DNA from: VRUE01 sp963747765
Lineage (GTDB): Bacteria; Actinomycetota; Thermoleophilia; Solirubrobacterales; 70-9
NCBI GenBank assembly: GCA_963747765.1
Contig: CAVVGH010000007.1
Coordinates: 1-64,000, forward strand
Reading direction: 5' to 3'
DNA length: 64,000 nucleotides
The notes under the pieces were generated by a model that ran no database searches, was not told where the DNA came from, and was given only the letters and a program-made list of their open reading frames with translations. Within the stretch, counting starts at the first letter, position 1; every line of letters begins with the position of its first letter. This document shows, piece by piece, positions 15,835-23,898 of this stretch. A program made the translations under genes and the position numbers.

Positions 15835-16995
15835 TCAGAGGATCTCGCTGAGGCGGTTCTCCAGCTGCGTCGCCACCTCGCCCCTCGTGGGTCCCTCGGC
15901 CAGCCGCTCGACCAGCGACTCGAGGAACCCCCCGATCACCAGCTGGCCGGCGGTTGCCGGGTCCAGTCCGCGCGAGGTCAGGTAGAAGAGCTGGTCCGCG
16001 TCGATCTGGGCGATCGCGGCGGCGTGGGTGCAGCGAACGTCGTCGGCCTCGATCTCGAGCCCGGGAATGGCATCGGCGTGGGCGTCGGGGGAGAGCAGCA
16101 GATTGCGGCTCTCCTGGAAAGCATCCGTCCCCTGGGCACCGGGGTCGACCCGGATCATCCCGCGCCAGACAGCGGTTGCGCCCCCCGCGAGGACGCCGCG
16201 GAAGGCCAGGTCGGAGACGGTATTTGGCGCCGAGTGCTCCTGTGTGGTGTCGTAGTCGAGGTGCTGCCCGGGGCCGCCCGCATAGCCACCGGTCACCCGG
16301 GCTTCGGACCCGGGCCCGGCGAGGTTGGTCTCCATCCGCACCTTGCCGCTCCCCGAACCAAATCCGAGTGCGGTCCAGTCGAGCCGGGCGTCGCGATCGA
16401 TCTGGGCGCGCTGGGTGGCGAAGATCCAGGAGCGCTCGGAGATGTCCTGGGTGTTGGTGTAGCGCAGGGTCGCGGCCTGGCCGACGTGTAGCTCGACCAC
16501 CGAATTGAGCAGGGCGTCGGTCTCATCGCCAGGGGAGGACCAGTGCTCCCAGACCTCGGCTTCGGCGCCCTCCTCGAGCACCACCAGGGTGCGCCAGCCA
16601 ACCGCGGCTCCGTCGTCGGCAACCTCGACCTCGACCTTGATCGGCTCCTCCAGGCGGACGCCGGCCGGAACATGGACGAGCACGCCGTTGCGCCAGGTCG
16701 CCTCGTTGCGCGCGACGAAGGGGTCCTCCATCGGCACCAGCGAGCCGAGCCACTGGTGGACCAGCTCCCCATGGGAGTCCAGGGCGGCGGGGAGGGGCAG
16801 AACGGTGGCGGTCCCTGCGGTGGCGATGGTTGCGGTCGTGGAGCCGCCCCCGTATGCGTCGAGGTCAAGCTCGGAGAGGTCTGTGAATTCCCAGCCCTTC
16901 GCCTTCTGGTCGGGGAGGGGCAGCTCCAGCGCGAGAGAGGCGCCCCGCTGGCGCCTCTCCTCCAACCAGGCGGGCTCGGTCGCAAGCTCAGCCAA
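15835..16995 (-). CDS. sufD: Fe-S cluster assembly protein SufD
   Basis: 386 residues. A beta-helix scaffold partner of SufB and SufC: KGWEFTDLSELDL near residue 33 is the characteristic N-terminal motif, and the core ends with a helical segment containing ATAGQLVIGGFLESLVERL. Like other SufD proteins it is related to SufB. Its start overlaps the sufB stop by 8 nt, so translation is coupled. It converges with the membrane-protein gene ending at 15804, with 30 bp between. Last gene of the Rieske-sufB-sufD operon, which is governed by the operator near 18799. Confidence 0.95.
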   Translation of the reverse strand: MAELATEPAWLEERRQRGASLALELPLPDQKAKGWEFTDLSELDLDAYGGGSTTATIATAGTATVLPLPAALDSHGELVHQWLGSLVPMEDPFVARNEATWRNGVLVHVPAGVRLEEPIKVEVEVADDGAAVGWRTLVVLEEGAEAEVWEHWSSPGDETDALLNSVVELHVGQAATLRYTNTQDISERSWIFATQRAQIDRDARLDWTALGFGSGSGKVRMETNLAGPGSEARVTGGYAGGPGQHLDYDTTQEHSAPNTVSDLAFRGVLAGGATAVWRGMIRVDPGAQGTDAFQESRNLLLSPDAHADAIPGLEIEADDVRCTHAAAIAQIDADQLFYLTSRGLDPATAGQLVIGGFLESLVERLAEGPTRGEVATQLENRLSEIL

Positions 16996-18421
16996 TCGAG
17001 CCCTCCATCTGCAGCTCGATGAGGCGATTGAGCTCGACCGCGTACTCCATCGGCAGCTCCTTGGTGACCGGCTCGATGAAGCCGTTGACGATCATCTTCG
17101 AGGCCTCCTCCTCGTCGAGGCCGTGGGTCTGCAGGTAGAAGACCTGCTCGTCACCGATTTTCGAGACGGTCGCCTCGTGACCGACATCGGCGTCGTTCTC
17201 GCCGATGCGGATCGTCGGGTAGGTGTCGGAGCGCGAGTCCTCGTCGAGCAGCAGTGCGTCGCAGACCACCTTGGAACGCGACTCCGTCGCCCCGTCGGCG
17301 ACCTCGAGCAGACCGCGATAGGTGCTCCGCCCGCCGTCCTTGGAGATCGACTTGGAGAAGACCGAGGAGGAGGTGTGCGGTGCGGCGTGGACGATCTTGC
17401 CGCCCGCGTCCTGGTGCTGGCCGGCACCGGCGAAGGCGATCGAGAGGATCTCGCCGTGCGCTTCGCGCCCGAGCAGGTAGATCGAGGGGTACTTCATCGT
17501 CAGTTTCGAGCCGAGGTTGCAGTCGACCCACTCCATCGTCGCCTTCTCCTGGGCGACGGCCCGCTTTGTGACCAGGTTGTAGACGTTCTGCGACCAGTTC
17601 TGCACGGTCGTGTAGCGGACCCGTGAGCTCGGCTTGGCCATGATCTCCACCACCGCCGAGTGCAGCGAGTCAGTCGAGTAGACCGGCGCCGTGCAGCCCT
17701 CGATGTAGTGGACGTCGGAGCCCTCCTCGGCGATGATCAGCGTCCGCTCGAACTGGCCCATGTTCTCGGTGTTGATCCGGAAGTAGGCCTGCAGGGGCAT
17801 CTCCACCTTGACGCCCGCAGGCACGTAGACGAAGGAGCCGCCCGACCAGACGGCTGAGTTGAGCGCCGCAAGTTTGTTGTCGTTGGGCGGGATGATCGTT
17901 GCCCAGTACTCGCGGACGAGGTCCTCGTGCTCGCGCAGGGCCGTGTCCATGTCGGTGAAGATCACGCCCTGGGCCTCGAGCTTCTCGTTGACCTGGTGGT
18001 AGACGACCTCGGACTCGTACTGGGCGCCGACCCCGGAGAGGAATTTGCGCTCCGCCTCGGGGATGCCGAGTCGGTCGAAGGTGTTCTTGATGTCCTCGGG
18101 AACCTCGTCCCAGTCGCGGCTGTTCTTTTCCGAGGCGCGGACGAAGTAATGGATGTCGTCGAAGTCGATCTGGCCGAGGTTGCCGCCCCAGGTGGGGGTC
18201 GGGCGGCTTTCGAAGTGCTCCAGCGACTTCAGCCGGAAGTCGCGCATCCACCGCGGCTCGTCCTTGTAGTCGGAGATCGATTCGACCACCTCGCGGGTGA
18301 GCCCCTTGGGGGCTTTGTAGGCGTAGCCGGTCTCGGGATCGTGGAAACCGAACTTCTCCTTGTAGTCGGCGTTGATCCCGGCAAGCTCTCGCTTCTCTGC
18401 GACTGCCTCGGGTGTGGCCAT
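16988..18421 (-). CDS. sufB: Fe-S cluster assembly protein SufB
   Basis: 477 residues from the ATG at 18421; a longer open frame upstream is antisense and repeat DNA. SufB is the scaffold on which the SufBC2D complex builds clusters. Visible family signatures are KNTFDRLGIPEAERKFLSG, GSFVYVPAGVKVEMPLQAYF and the NCxLGSKLTMKYP region carrying a conserved cysteine, then RSDTYPTIRI and a C-terminal VNGFIEPVTKELPMEYAVEL. The Rieske gene ends 2 nt upstream and sufD overlaps downstream, so the three form one operon separate from sufR-C-S-U. Confidence 0.96.
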   Translation of the reverse strand: MATPEAVAEKRELAGINADYKEKFGFHDPETGYAYKAPKGLTREVVESISDYKDEPRWMRDFRLKSLEHFESRPTPTWGGNLGQIDFDDIHYFVRASEKNSRDWDEVPEDIKNTFDRLGIPEAERKFLSGVGAQYESEVVYHQVNEKLEAQGVIFTDMDTALREHEDLVREYWATIIPPNDNKLAALNSAVWSGGSFVYVPAGVKVEMPLQAYFRINTENMGQFERTLIIAEEGSDVHYIEGCTAPVYSTDSLHSAVVEIMAKPSSRVRYTTVQNWSQNVYNLVTKRAVAQEKATMEWVDCNLGSKLTMKYPSIYLLGREAHGEILSIAFAGAGQHQDAGGKIVHAAPHTSSSVFSKSISKDGGRSTYRGLLEVADGATESRSKVVCDALLLDEDSRSDTYPTIRIGENDADVGHEATVSKIGDEQVFYLQTHGLDEEEASKMIVNGFIEPVTKELPMEYAVELNRLIELQMEGSIG

Positions 18422-18423
18422 GG

Positions 18424-18774
18424 TCAGTCGACCTCCAAAGTGATGGTTTCGTCCTCGATGGTCACCGGGAACGTTTGTACCGGAGCGTAGGCGGGCAATG
18501 TCCGCGGCCGGCCGCTCGTCAGGTCGAAGAGGGAGCCATGACGAGGGCACTCGACGGTGCAGGCGGACGCATCGAACTCGCCCTCCGCGAGCGGCCCGTC
18601 ATCGTGGGAGCAGCGATCCTCGATTGCGTACAGCGTGCCGTCGCAGTTGAAGATCCCTATCTTGCGCCCCTCGTGCTCGACCAGGCGCATCTCACCCGCC
18701 GGCAGCTCGTCGACGGGGCAGACGGGAATGTGTGTTCCGGTGGCGTCTGGCAATTGCTCTGCTCGATACCGCAC
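18424..18774 (-). CDS. Rieske 2Fe-2S ferredoxin-like protein, first gene of the sufBD operon
   Basis: 116 residues from the GTG at 18774; longer frames run through tandem repeats and are not believable. The Rieske ligands C-S-H near residue 55 and C-P-R-H near residue 74 bind a 2Fe-2S cluster, with the linking PLAEGEF loop as in NirD/BphF-type small ferredoxins. Position directly ahead of sufB (2-nt gap) is a repeated actinobacterial arrangement, suggesting electron delivery to, or a role in, Fe-S assembly (inference). The alternative TTG start eight codons further in would shorten the N-terminus only. Confidence 0.85.
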   Translation of the reverse strand: MRYRAEQLPDATGTHIPVCPVDELPAGEMRLVEHEGRKIGIFNCDGTLYAIEDRCSHDDGPLAEGEFDASACTVECPRHGSLFDLTSGRPRTLPAYAPVQTFPVTIEDETITLEVD

Positions 18775-18798
18775 CCTACTTGTGCGGGTTGAGACATT

Positions 18799-18823
18799 AA
18801 TCCTACTTCCGAGGTCGGATTTT
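18799..18823 (-). promoter_or_regulatory. Putative SufR/Rrf2 operator overlapping the sufBD promoter
   Basis: An imperfect dyad AATCCTAC-N7-GTCGGATT lies 25 nt upstream of the Rieske start. Read on the minus strand it contains TAGGAT, a plausible -10 box. The same half-sites occur at the sufR promoter (23823-23845), so the product of sufR probably represses both. The regulator assignment is inference from the shared motif. Confidence 0.6.
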
Positions 18824-18847
18824 AGCGAGCGGACCAACTCGAGTCGC

Positions 18848-18983
18848 TGCAGGGCCTGAGGCAGGCACCGCATCGCCCCTGTGCAGGGCCTGAGGCCAGG
18901 CACCGCATCGCCCCTGTGCAGGGCCTGAGGCAGGCACCGCATCGCCCCTGTGCAGGGCCTGAGGCAGGCACCGCATCGCCCCC
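18848..18983. repeat. Four tandem 34-35 bp repeats upstream of the suf operon
   Basis: Four almost identical units of TGCAGGGCCTGAGGCAGGCA followed by CCGCATCGCCCCTG; the second unit has one extra C. They lie between the sufBD operator and the start of the divergent hydrolase. They show no coding sense in any shared frame across units of unequal length. Confidence 0.9.
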
Positions 18984-19109
18984 TCGCTGGCGCCGGGTCT
19001 GAGGCCGCCACGGCACCGCGCCGGCGTGGTCTACCCAGTATCCAAAAGATCCCTGGGATCCCGTCGGCATCAGCGAGCCTTTTGCTCAACTGGACGGTTC
19101 TGCCTGTCG

Positions 19110-19859
19110 ATGCTCGTATGCGTGAATCGCCTCCGGCTCCTCCTCTTGGCTGCGACAGCGGTCGCGACCGCTGTCGCGACCCTTGGCCTCGCGCCTCCCA
19201 CAGTGGTGGAGGCGGCGCCTGAACCCCGGCCCGTGCTGCTGCTGATCCACGGCGGTGGATTCTTCGTCGGCACACCCGCGGCGATGGACTATGCGGCGGG
19301 CATCGCCGCCGCCGAGGGCACGTTCGCCACAGTCCAGCCGAGCTACCCGCTCGACAACCTTCCGGCCGCCTTCGAGCGGGTGAGGTCCTTGGCGCTTGCC
19401 CTGAGCGCCCAGGGGCGTGCGGTCTACGCGTACGGCGATTCGGCGGGTGGAGCGATTGCGGCCTGGCTCGCGTCGCGAGGTCTCGTGCGAGCCGCTGCAG
19501 CGAAGTCGCCTCCGACCTCGTTGCGCGCCTGGCGCTCGCCCTACGCGCGTCACTATGCGATCGCGCGGCCGGGCGATCCACACTCCTGGCACCACCTGCG
19601 GGCCAGTCCGCAGGCGCTCAGGGCTTACTCCTCGGCCAACCGGCCCAGCAGGCGTCCGCTGCAGATCTTCCAGAGCTGCGCCGACACTGTCGTTCCCTGC
19701 GCCATGAACCTCGGCTTCGCCCAGCGAGACCCGCGGGTCTCGCTGGTGAGAGTCTGGGGGCAGCATGCCGATCCCGCTGCGAAGGCTCACTCATTTACGA
19801 TCGGATTGAGCTGGCTGCGGGCTCGCTTTGCTGCCACCGACGGCACGTTTGCCCCCTGA
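19110..19859 (+). CDS. Secreted alpha/beta hydrolase
   Basis: 249 residues from the ATG at 19110, chosen because it opens a clear signal peptide (RLRLLLLAATAVATAVATLG, residues 7-26). The HGGGF oxyanion-hole motif near residue 49 and GDSAGG nucleophile elbow near residue 112 place it in the hormone-sensitive-lipase-like esterase group, and GQHAD near residue 219 probably supplies the catalytic histidine. Substrates are likely short-chain esters or peptidoglycan/lipid-linked esters, not resolved by sequence. It interrupts the two suf blocks on the opposite strand and is followed by repeat R1 copy B. Confidence 0.8.
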   Translation: MLVCVNRLRLLLLAATAVATAVATLGLAPPTVVEAAPEPRPVLLLIHGGGFFVGTPAAMDYAAGIAAAEGTFATVQPSYPLDNLPAAFERVRSLALALSAQGRAVYAYGDSAGGAIAAWLASRGLVRAAAAKSPPTSLRAWRSPYARHYAIARPGDPHSWHHLRASPQALRAYSSANRPSRRPLQIFQSCADTVVPCAMNLGFAQRDPRVSLVRVWGQHADPAAKAHSFTIGLSWLRARFAATDGTFAP

Positions 19860-20109
19860 GCAGGCCGCAAGGGAGCCCTGTTCCGAATTGCAGCGCGACG
19901 TCCCGCTGGTGGACCTCCCCGAAGCGTTCGACCGGCAACCGGCCATCCGCTCCGCTCCGGCAGCGCCCGAGACCCCTTGCACCGACAGCGCCTCCTTCTC
20001 CGAGGACAGACGAAGGCACACACCTGGGACGCCAGGCGACTTATGGGCCATATGCGGCGATGCTGCGCCTCCGGTCAGCGCTGGCCGGTTACACCACAAC
20101 TCGCGACTT

Positions 20110-20510
20110 GACTGCGCATCCGCTTCCCTCCGGCCGCCCCAGCCGCTCCGTTCGTCATTTGTACCGCTCTGCGACACATACAGCGAACGGAGTCTCGCCC
20201 GGGAGATTCCAGCCGCTCCGTTCGTCATTTGTACCGCTCTGCGACACAAAGAGCGAACGGAGCTCGTGTCCGCCTCGATCCTGCCTTCTTCGGCTGCGCC
20301 AGTCGCGATAACGCCTCCCCCGAAGCCCCTCGTCCTCTTGGCCCTCGCGAAACGACGCCCGTAGCCCCCTGACCGCCTGGGCCCCCTACCAGCCCCTCCC
20401 TGTTTGCCCTCCCCACCTGCAAGTAGGAGGGCAAACAGGGGAGGGGCTGTCTCTCTCATCATCAATCAATGAGGGGTTCGTTTCGGGTTGGAGGTCTCCA
20501 TCGGTCAACG
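20110..20510. repeat. Composite intergenic repeat R1, copy B
   Basis: Two 54-bp units (20139-20192 and 20209-20262), then the same spacer as copy A (CGATCCTGCCTTCTTCGGCT), a hairpin at 20391-20448 with one unpaired base, and a shortened trailer with GTTCGTTTCGGGT. It lies in the 950-bp gap between the convergent hydrolase and sufU, which holds no gene. Confidence 0.85.
20391..20448. repeat. Hairpin inside R1 copy B
   Basis: Arms of about 22 bp (CCTCCCTGTTTGCCCTCC against its complement with one extra G) around a loop containing CACCTGCAAGT, the same orientation as copy A. Confidence 0.8.
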
Positions 20511-20633
20511 AGGTGCTCTCCTGGGCCCGGGGCCATCTCCGCACTCCCCCAGAGAGCCAGGGGGCTCGGGGACTTCGAGCCCAGTGACGAAAGAGGCGGG
20601 ACGGTCTCTAACGGATGGGACCGGTCGGCCCTG

Positions 20634-20812
20634 GGCGGTGTGGTCGGAGCGGCGCGTGGGGGCGGCAGCCCTGAGCCAATCGGATACACACCTGCGGCGA
20701 TTTATCGCCCGGCGCAACGGCGATGGGTCCCATCACGTGCCCGAGGCTCGAGGTCGAGCTGGTGATCGCAGCATCGGCTCAGGTTTCGGGTGGAACGTTT
20801 CGGGGAGATCCG
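20634..20812 (-). repeat. Intergenic repeat R2, copy 1
   Basis: About 179 bp ending directly at the sufU stop codon. Its reverse complement recurs at 63761-64000: CTCGAGCCTCGGGCACGTGA, GCGCCGGGCGATAAATCGCC and GTATCCG(A/G)TTGGCTCAG blocks appear in the same order. The central GGCGAT-AA-ATCGCC is palindromic. Confidence 0.85.
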
Positions 20813-21244
20813 CTAGATACCCGCGGAGCGCTCGGCCTCCGGGCTTCCCGGCTCGCCTTCGTCCTCCCAGTCGGCCGGCTGGCCCAGCGAAGCGCTCTTG
20901 ATCACCTTGAGGCCGAGCATCGCGCACTTCATCCGCGTCGCGGATATCTCGATTCCCAGCAGGTCGAGGACGAAGTCCCTTTCCAGTCGCAGCAGCTCCT
21001 CGCGCGACTTGCCGATCAGCTCGTCGGTGAGCAGCGATGTCGCCGCGGTTGAGATTGCACAGCCCTGGCCCTCGAAGGCGACCTCCGCCACCCGGCCCTC
21101 TTCGTCGAGGTGCAGGGTCACGTGCTGCTCGTCACCGCAGAACGGATTCGTGTCCTCGAACTCGAGGTCGGGGTTCTCGAGCCGGCCGAAGTTGTGCGGC
21201 CGCTTGTAGTGCTCGAGGATCTGCTCGCGGTAAAGCTCGTCCAT
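20813..21244 (-). CDS. sufU: Fe-S assembly sulfur-transfer protein SufU
   Basis: 143 residues. The three zinc-ligand cysteines stand in NPFCGDEQH (near residue 36), GQGCAIS (near 61) and MKCAML (near 107), as in Bacillus SufU, which accepts persulfide sulfur from SufS by zinc-ligand exchange. An NFGRL segment near residue 18 is typical of the IscU-like fold. It is the last gene of sufR-C-S-U; the gap to sufS is 35 nt. Repeat R2 abuts the stop codon. Confidence 0.95.
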   Translation of the reverse strand: MDELYREQILEHYKRPHNFGRLENPDLEFEDTNPFCGDEQHVTLHLDEEGRVAEVAFEGQGCAISTAATSLLTDELIGKSREELLRLERDFVLDLLGIEISATRMKCAMLGLKVIKSASLGQPADWEDEGEPGSPEAERSAGI

Positions 21245-21279
21245 GGCTTCGAGGCTAGCGCAGCGCCGCAGGCCGCCGG

Positions 21280-22551
21280 TCAGCCGGCGAGATCGAAGAT
21301 GCGACGGGCGTCGTGGAGGCCGTCGAGGAGTCGGTCGATCTCCTCGACGGTCGTGTAGACGCCGAAGCTGGCGCGGGCGGTCGCCGCGACACCGAGACGA
21401 TCCATGAGCGGCTGCGCGCAGTGGTGGCCGGCGCGGACGGCGACCCCGTGGCGATCGAGGATCTCCGCGACGTCATGGGCGTGCACGCCCTCCAGCTCGA
21501 AAGAGACGGGGCCGACCCGCTGCGGACCGCGCGGTGGGCCGAAGACCCGCAGGCCCGGCACCTCGTCGAGGCGCTCCAGTGCGTAGTCGGCGATCTGCCG
21601 CTCGTGCTCGCGCACCGCGTCCATCCCCAGTCCGTCAAGCCAGCGCAGTGCGGAGGCCATCCCGATCGCCTGCGCGATCGCCGGCGTTCCAGCCTCGAAG
21701 CGTGCCGGCGGGTCGGCGTAGGTTGTCCCGCTCGTGGTCACCTTGCGGATCATCGAGCCGCCGCCGAGGAAGGGAGGCATCTCGCGCAGCAGGTCGAGTT
21801 TTCCCCAGAGCGCGCCGATCCCGGTTGGTGCGTAGAGCTTGTGGCCGGTGAGCGCGTAGAAGTCGACGCCCAGCTCGCCCACGTCAAGCGGCAGCTTCGG
21901 CGCGGCTTGCGCACCGTCCGCCAGCACCAGTGCGCCCGCGGCGTGGGCGAGGCGGGCGATCTCGGTGAGCGGGTTCTCGGTGCCGAGCACGTTGGAGACG
22001 TGGGTGACGGCGACCAGCTTCGGCTCTCGTTCGAGCAGCGCCGAGTATGCATCCATCTCGAGCAGGCCGTCCTCGTCGACCGGCACCCAATCGACCTCGG
22101 CGCCGGCCCGTTCTGCCAGCTGCTGCCAGGGGACGATGTTGGAGTGGTGCTCCATCTCGGTGAGAAGGATGCGGTCGCCCCTGCCGAGGCTTGCGTCGCC
22201 CCAGGCACGCGCCACGAGGTTGATCGCCTCGGTTGCATTGCGGACGAAGATGACCTCGCGGCGGTCGGTGGCGCCGATGTGGTCGGCGACCGTGGCTCTG
22301 GCTCCCTCGTATGCCGCCGTGGCCTCGGCCGACAGCGTGTGGGAGCCACGGTGGACGTTGGAGTGGTGGGCCCGCTCGTAGCGATCGACTGCCTGGATCG
22401 AGGCCAGCACGCGCTGGGCGCTGGCGCCGCTGTCGAGATAGGCAACCGGCTGGCCGTGCACCTCGCGCTCCAGGGCCGGGAACGCGGCACGGACCTTCTC
22501 GATCGGGAACACCGGCTCTGGAGCGGAGCGCTTGGTCGTCGCCTGCTCCAT
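21280..22551 (-). CDS. sufS: Cysteine desulfurase SufS
   Basis: 423 residues. A PLP enzyme that removes sulfur from cysteine for Fe-S assembly. The PLP lysine is in the ALTGHKLYAPTGIG segment near residue 240, and the active cysteine in RAGHHCAQPLM near residue 375; EMEHHSNIVPW and HVSNVLGTENP are group II desulfurase signatures. It starts 8 nt after the sufC stop and is followed by sufU, its sulfur acceptor. Length is normal with a short N-terminal extension. Confidence 0.96.
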   Translation of the reverse strand: MEQATTKRSAPEPVFPIEKVRAAFPALEREVHGQPVAYLDSGASAQRVLASIQAVDRYERAHHSNVHRGSHTLSAEATAAYEGARATVADHIGATDRREVIFVRNATEAINLVARAWGDASLGRGDRILLTEMEHHSNIVPWQQLAERAGAEVDWVPVDEDGLLEMDAYSALLEREPKLVAVTHVSNVLGTENPLTEIARLAHAAGALVLADGAQAAPKLPLDVGELGVDFYALTGHKLYAPTGIGALWGKLDLLREMPPFLGGGSMIRKVTTSGTTYADPPARFEAGTPAIAQAIGMASALRWLDGLGMDAVREHERQIADYALERLDEVPGLRVFGPPRGPQRVGPVSFELEGVHAHDVAEILDRHGVAVRAGHHCAQPLMDRLGVAATARASFGVYTTVEEIDRLLDGLHDARRIFDLAG

Positions 22552-22559
22552 GTCGGCGG

Positions 22560-23330
22560 TCAGGCGGAGGCTGCCGCCTCCACCTCCTCGCGGATCCAGC
22601 CGTAGCCCTTCTCCTCGAGCTGGGAGACCAGCTCGGGTCCGCCCTCTTTGACGATCCGCCCCTCGAACATCACGTGGACGAAGTCGGGCTTGACCAGGTG
22701 CAGGATGCGCTGGTAGTGGGTGATGATCAGCACGCCCATCTCCGGGCCGGCGAACCGGTTGACGCCGTCGGCGACGGTGCGCAGGGCGTCGATGTCGAGA
22801 CCGGAGTCGGTCTCGTCGAGGATCGCGATCTCGGGGCGCAGCAGTGCCAGCTGCAGCAGCTCCATCCGCTTCTTCTCGCCGCCCGAGAAGCCGTCGTTGA
22901 GGTAACGGCTGGAGAAGTCTTTCGGGATGTTCGCGAGCTCCATCGCCTCCCGGGCGAGCTTGGCGAACTCTTTGATCTTGATCTCGCCTTCGCCGCGCGC
23001 CTCACGGCGGGCGTTGAGGATCATCCGCAGGTACTTGCTGACCGAGACGCCGGGGATCGCTACCGGGTACTGAAAGGCCATGAAGAGGCCCGCGCGAGCG
23101 CGCACGTCGGGGTCGGCCTCGGTCATGTCCTCGCCCTTGAAGACGATCGCACCATCGGTCACCTCGAGCGACGGATGACCCATGATCGCGTTCGCCAGGG
23201 TTGACTTGCCGGAGCCGTTGGGGCCCATCAGCGCGTGGACCCTGCCCTTCTCGACGTCGAGATTGAGGCCCCGCAGGATCTCCTTGCCGTCGGCGCTCAC
23301 GTGCAGGTTGCGTATCTCCAGCTCAGCCAT
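22560..23330 (-). CDS. sufC: Fe-S assembly ATPase SufC
   Basis: 256 residues from the ATG at 23330; the longer open frame upstream is antisense to sufR. An ABC-type ATPase with Walker A GPNGSGKST (near residue 37), signature FSGGEKKRME (near residue 150) and Walker B ILDETDSGLD (near residue 172). It drives the SufBC2D scaffold. The gene follows sufR by 22 nt and precedes sufS by 8 nt; its partners SufB and SufD are encoded 4-7 kb away on the same strand. Confidence 0.96.
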   Translation of the reverse strand: MAELEIRNLHVSADGKEILRGLNLDVEKGRVHALMGPNGSGKSTLANAIMGHPSLEVTDGAIVFKGEDMTEADPDVRARAGLFMAFQYPVAIPGVSVSKYLRMILNARREARGEGEIKIKEFAKLAREAMELANIPKDFSSRYLNDGFSGGEKKRMELLQLALLRPEIAILDETDSGLDIDALRTVADGVNRFAGPEMGVLIITHYQRILHLVKPDFVHVMFEGRIVKEGGPELVSQLEEKGYGWIREEVEAAASA

Positions 23331-23352
23331 TGGTCTCCGTTTCTGGTTCGCG

Positions 23353-23817
23353 TTAAGCGGCGCTGCCGACAGCGGCGGGCTTCTCGTCCTCACTGGAGAA
23401 GTCCACGAGCTCGGCCAGCGTGGTGCCGGCAAGCGCCTTCGTAACGCCGTCCTGCACCCGCATCCACAGCAGCCTCGTTGCGCAGCCGTGGTCGTCTGCC
23501 TCGTGCGAGCAGAGCACCTTGCCCTCGGGGCTTTCGTGGAAGCACTCCATGGGGGCGATCTGGCCTTCGAGGGCCTCCACCACCACGTCGAGGGTGATCT
23601 CGTCGGCGGGTCGGGCGAGACGGTAGCCGCCGTGAGCGCCGCGGGTGGAGGTGACAAGCTCCGCCTTGCGCAGCTTTGCGACGAGATGCTCGAGATAGGA
23701 AAGAGGCAGTCGCTCCGCCTCGGCAACGGCGTTCAGGGATACCGGCCCCGAGCCAGGCTGCCGTCCAAGCTCGACCATCAAGCGGACGCCGTACTCTGCC
23801 TTTGTCGAGAACAGCAT
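23353..23817 (-). CDS. sufR: Rrf2-family Fe-S-sensing repressor, SufR/IscR-like
   Basis: 154 residues. The winged-helix N-terminus (FSTKAEYGVRLMVELG, and TRGAHGGYRLARP as the wing) is diagnostic of Rrf2 proteins. Three cysteines at about residues 92, 103 and 112 (MECFHE, VLCSHE, HGCATR) are placed as cluster ligands. By analogy to IscR and actinobacterial SufR it should repress suf genes when its cluster is loaded. The start codon lies only about 6 nt after a TAGGAT box, so the message may be leaderless. A dyad operator overlaps the promoter, indicating autoregulation. Confidence 0.88.
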   Translation of the reverse strand: MLFSTKAEYGVRLMVELGRQPGSGPVSLNAVAEAERLPLSYLEHLVAKLRKAELVTSTRGAHGGYRLARPADEITLDVVVEALEGQIAPMECFHESPEGKVLCSHEADDHGCATRLLWMRVQDGVTKALAGTTLAELVDFSSEDEKPAAVGSAA

Positions 23818-23822
23818 CCTTA

Positions 23823-23845
23823 AATCCTACTGAACCAGTCGGTTA
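23823..23845 (-). promoter_or_regulatory. Putative SufR operator at the sufRCSU promoter
   Basis: AATCCTACT...GTCGGTTA matches the operator before the Rieske-sufB-sufD operon in both half-sites (9 + 5 identical bases at the same spacing). On the minus strand it includes a TAGGAT -10-like hexamer, so binding would block polymerase. It sits in the 81-bp region shared with the divergent htpX gene. Confidence 0.6.
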
Positions 23846-23898
23846 TGGGGTTGCGCCATAATTTCCTTCCAAGAAGAGCGGACCCGGAGGAGAACGAA

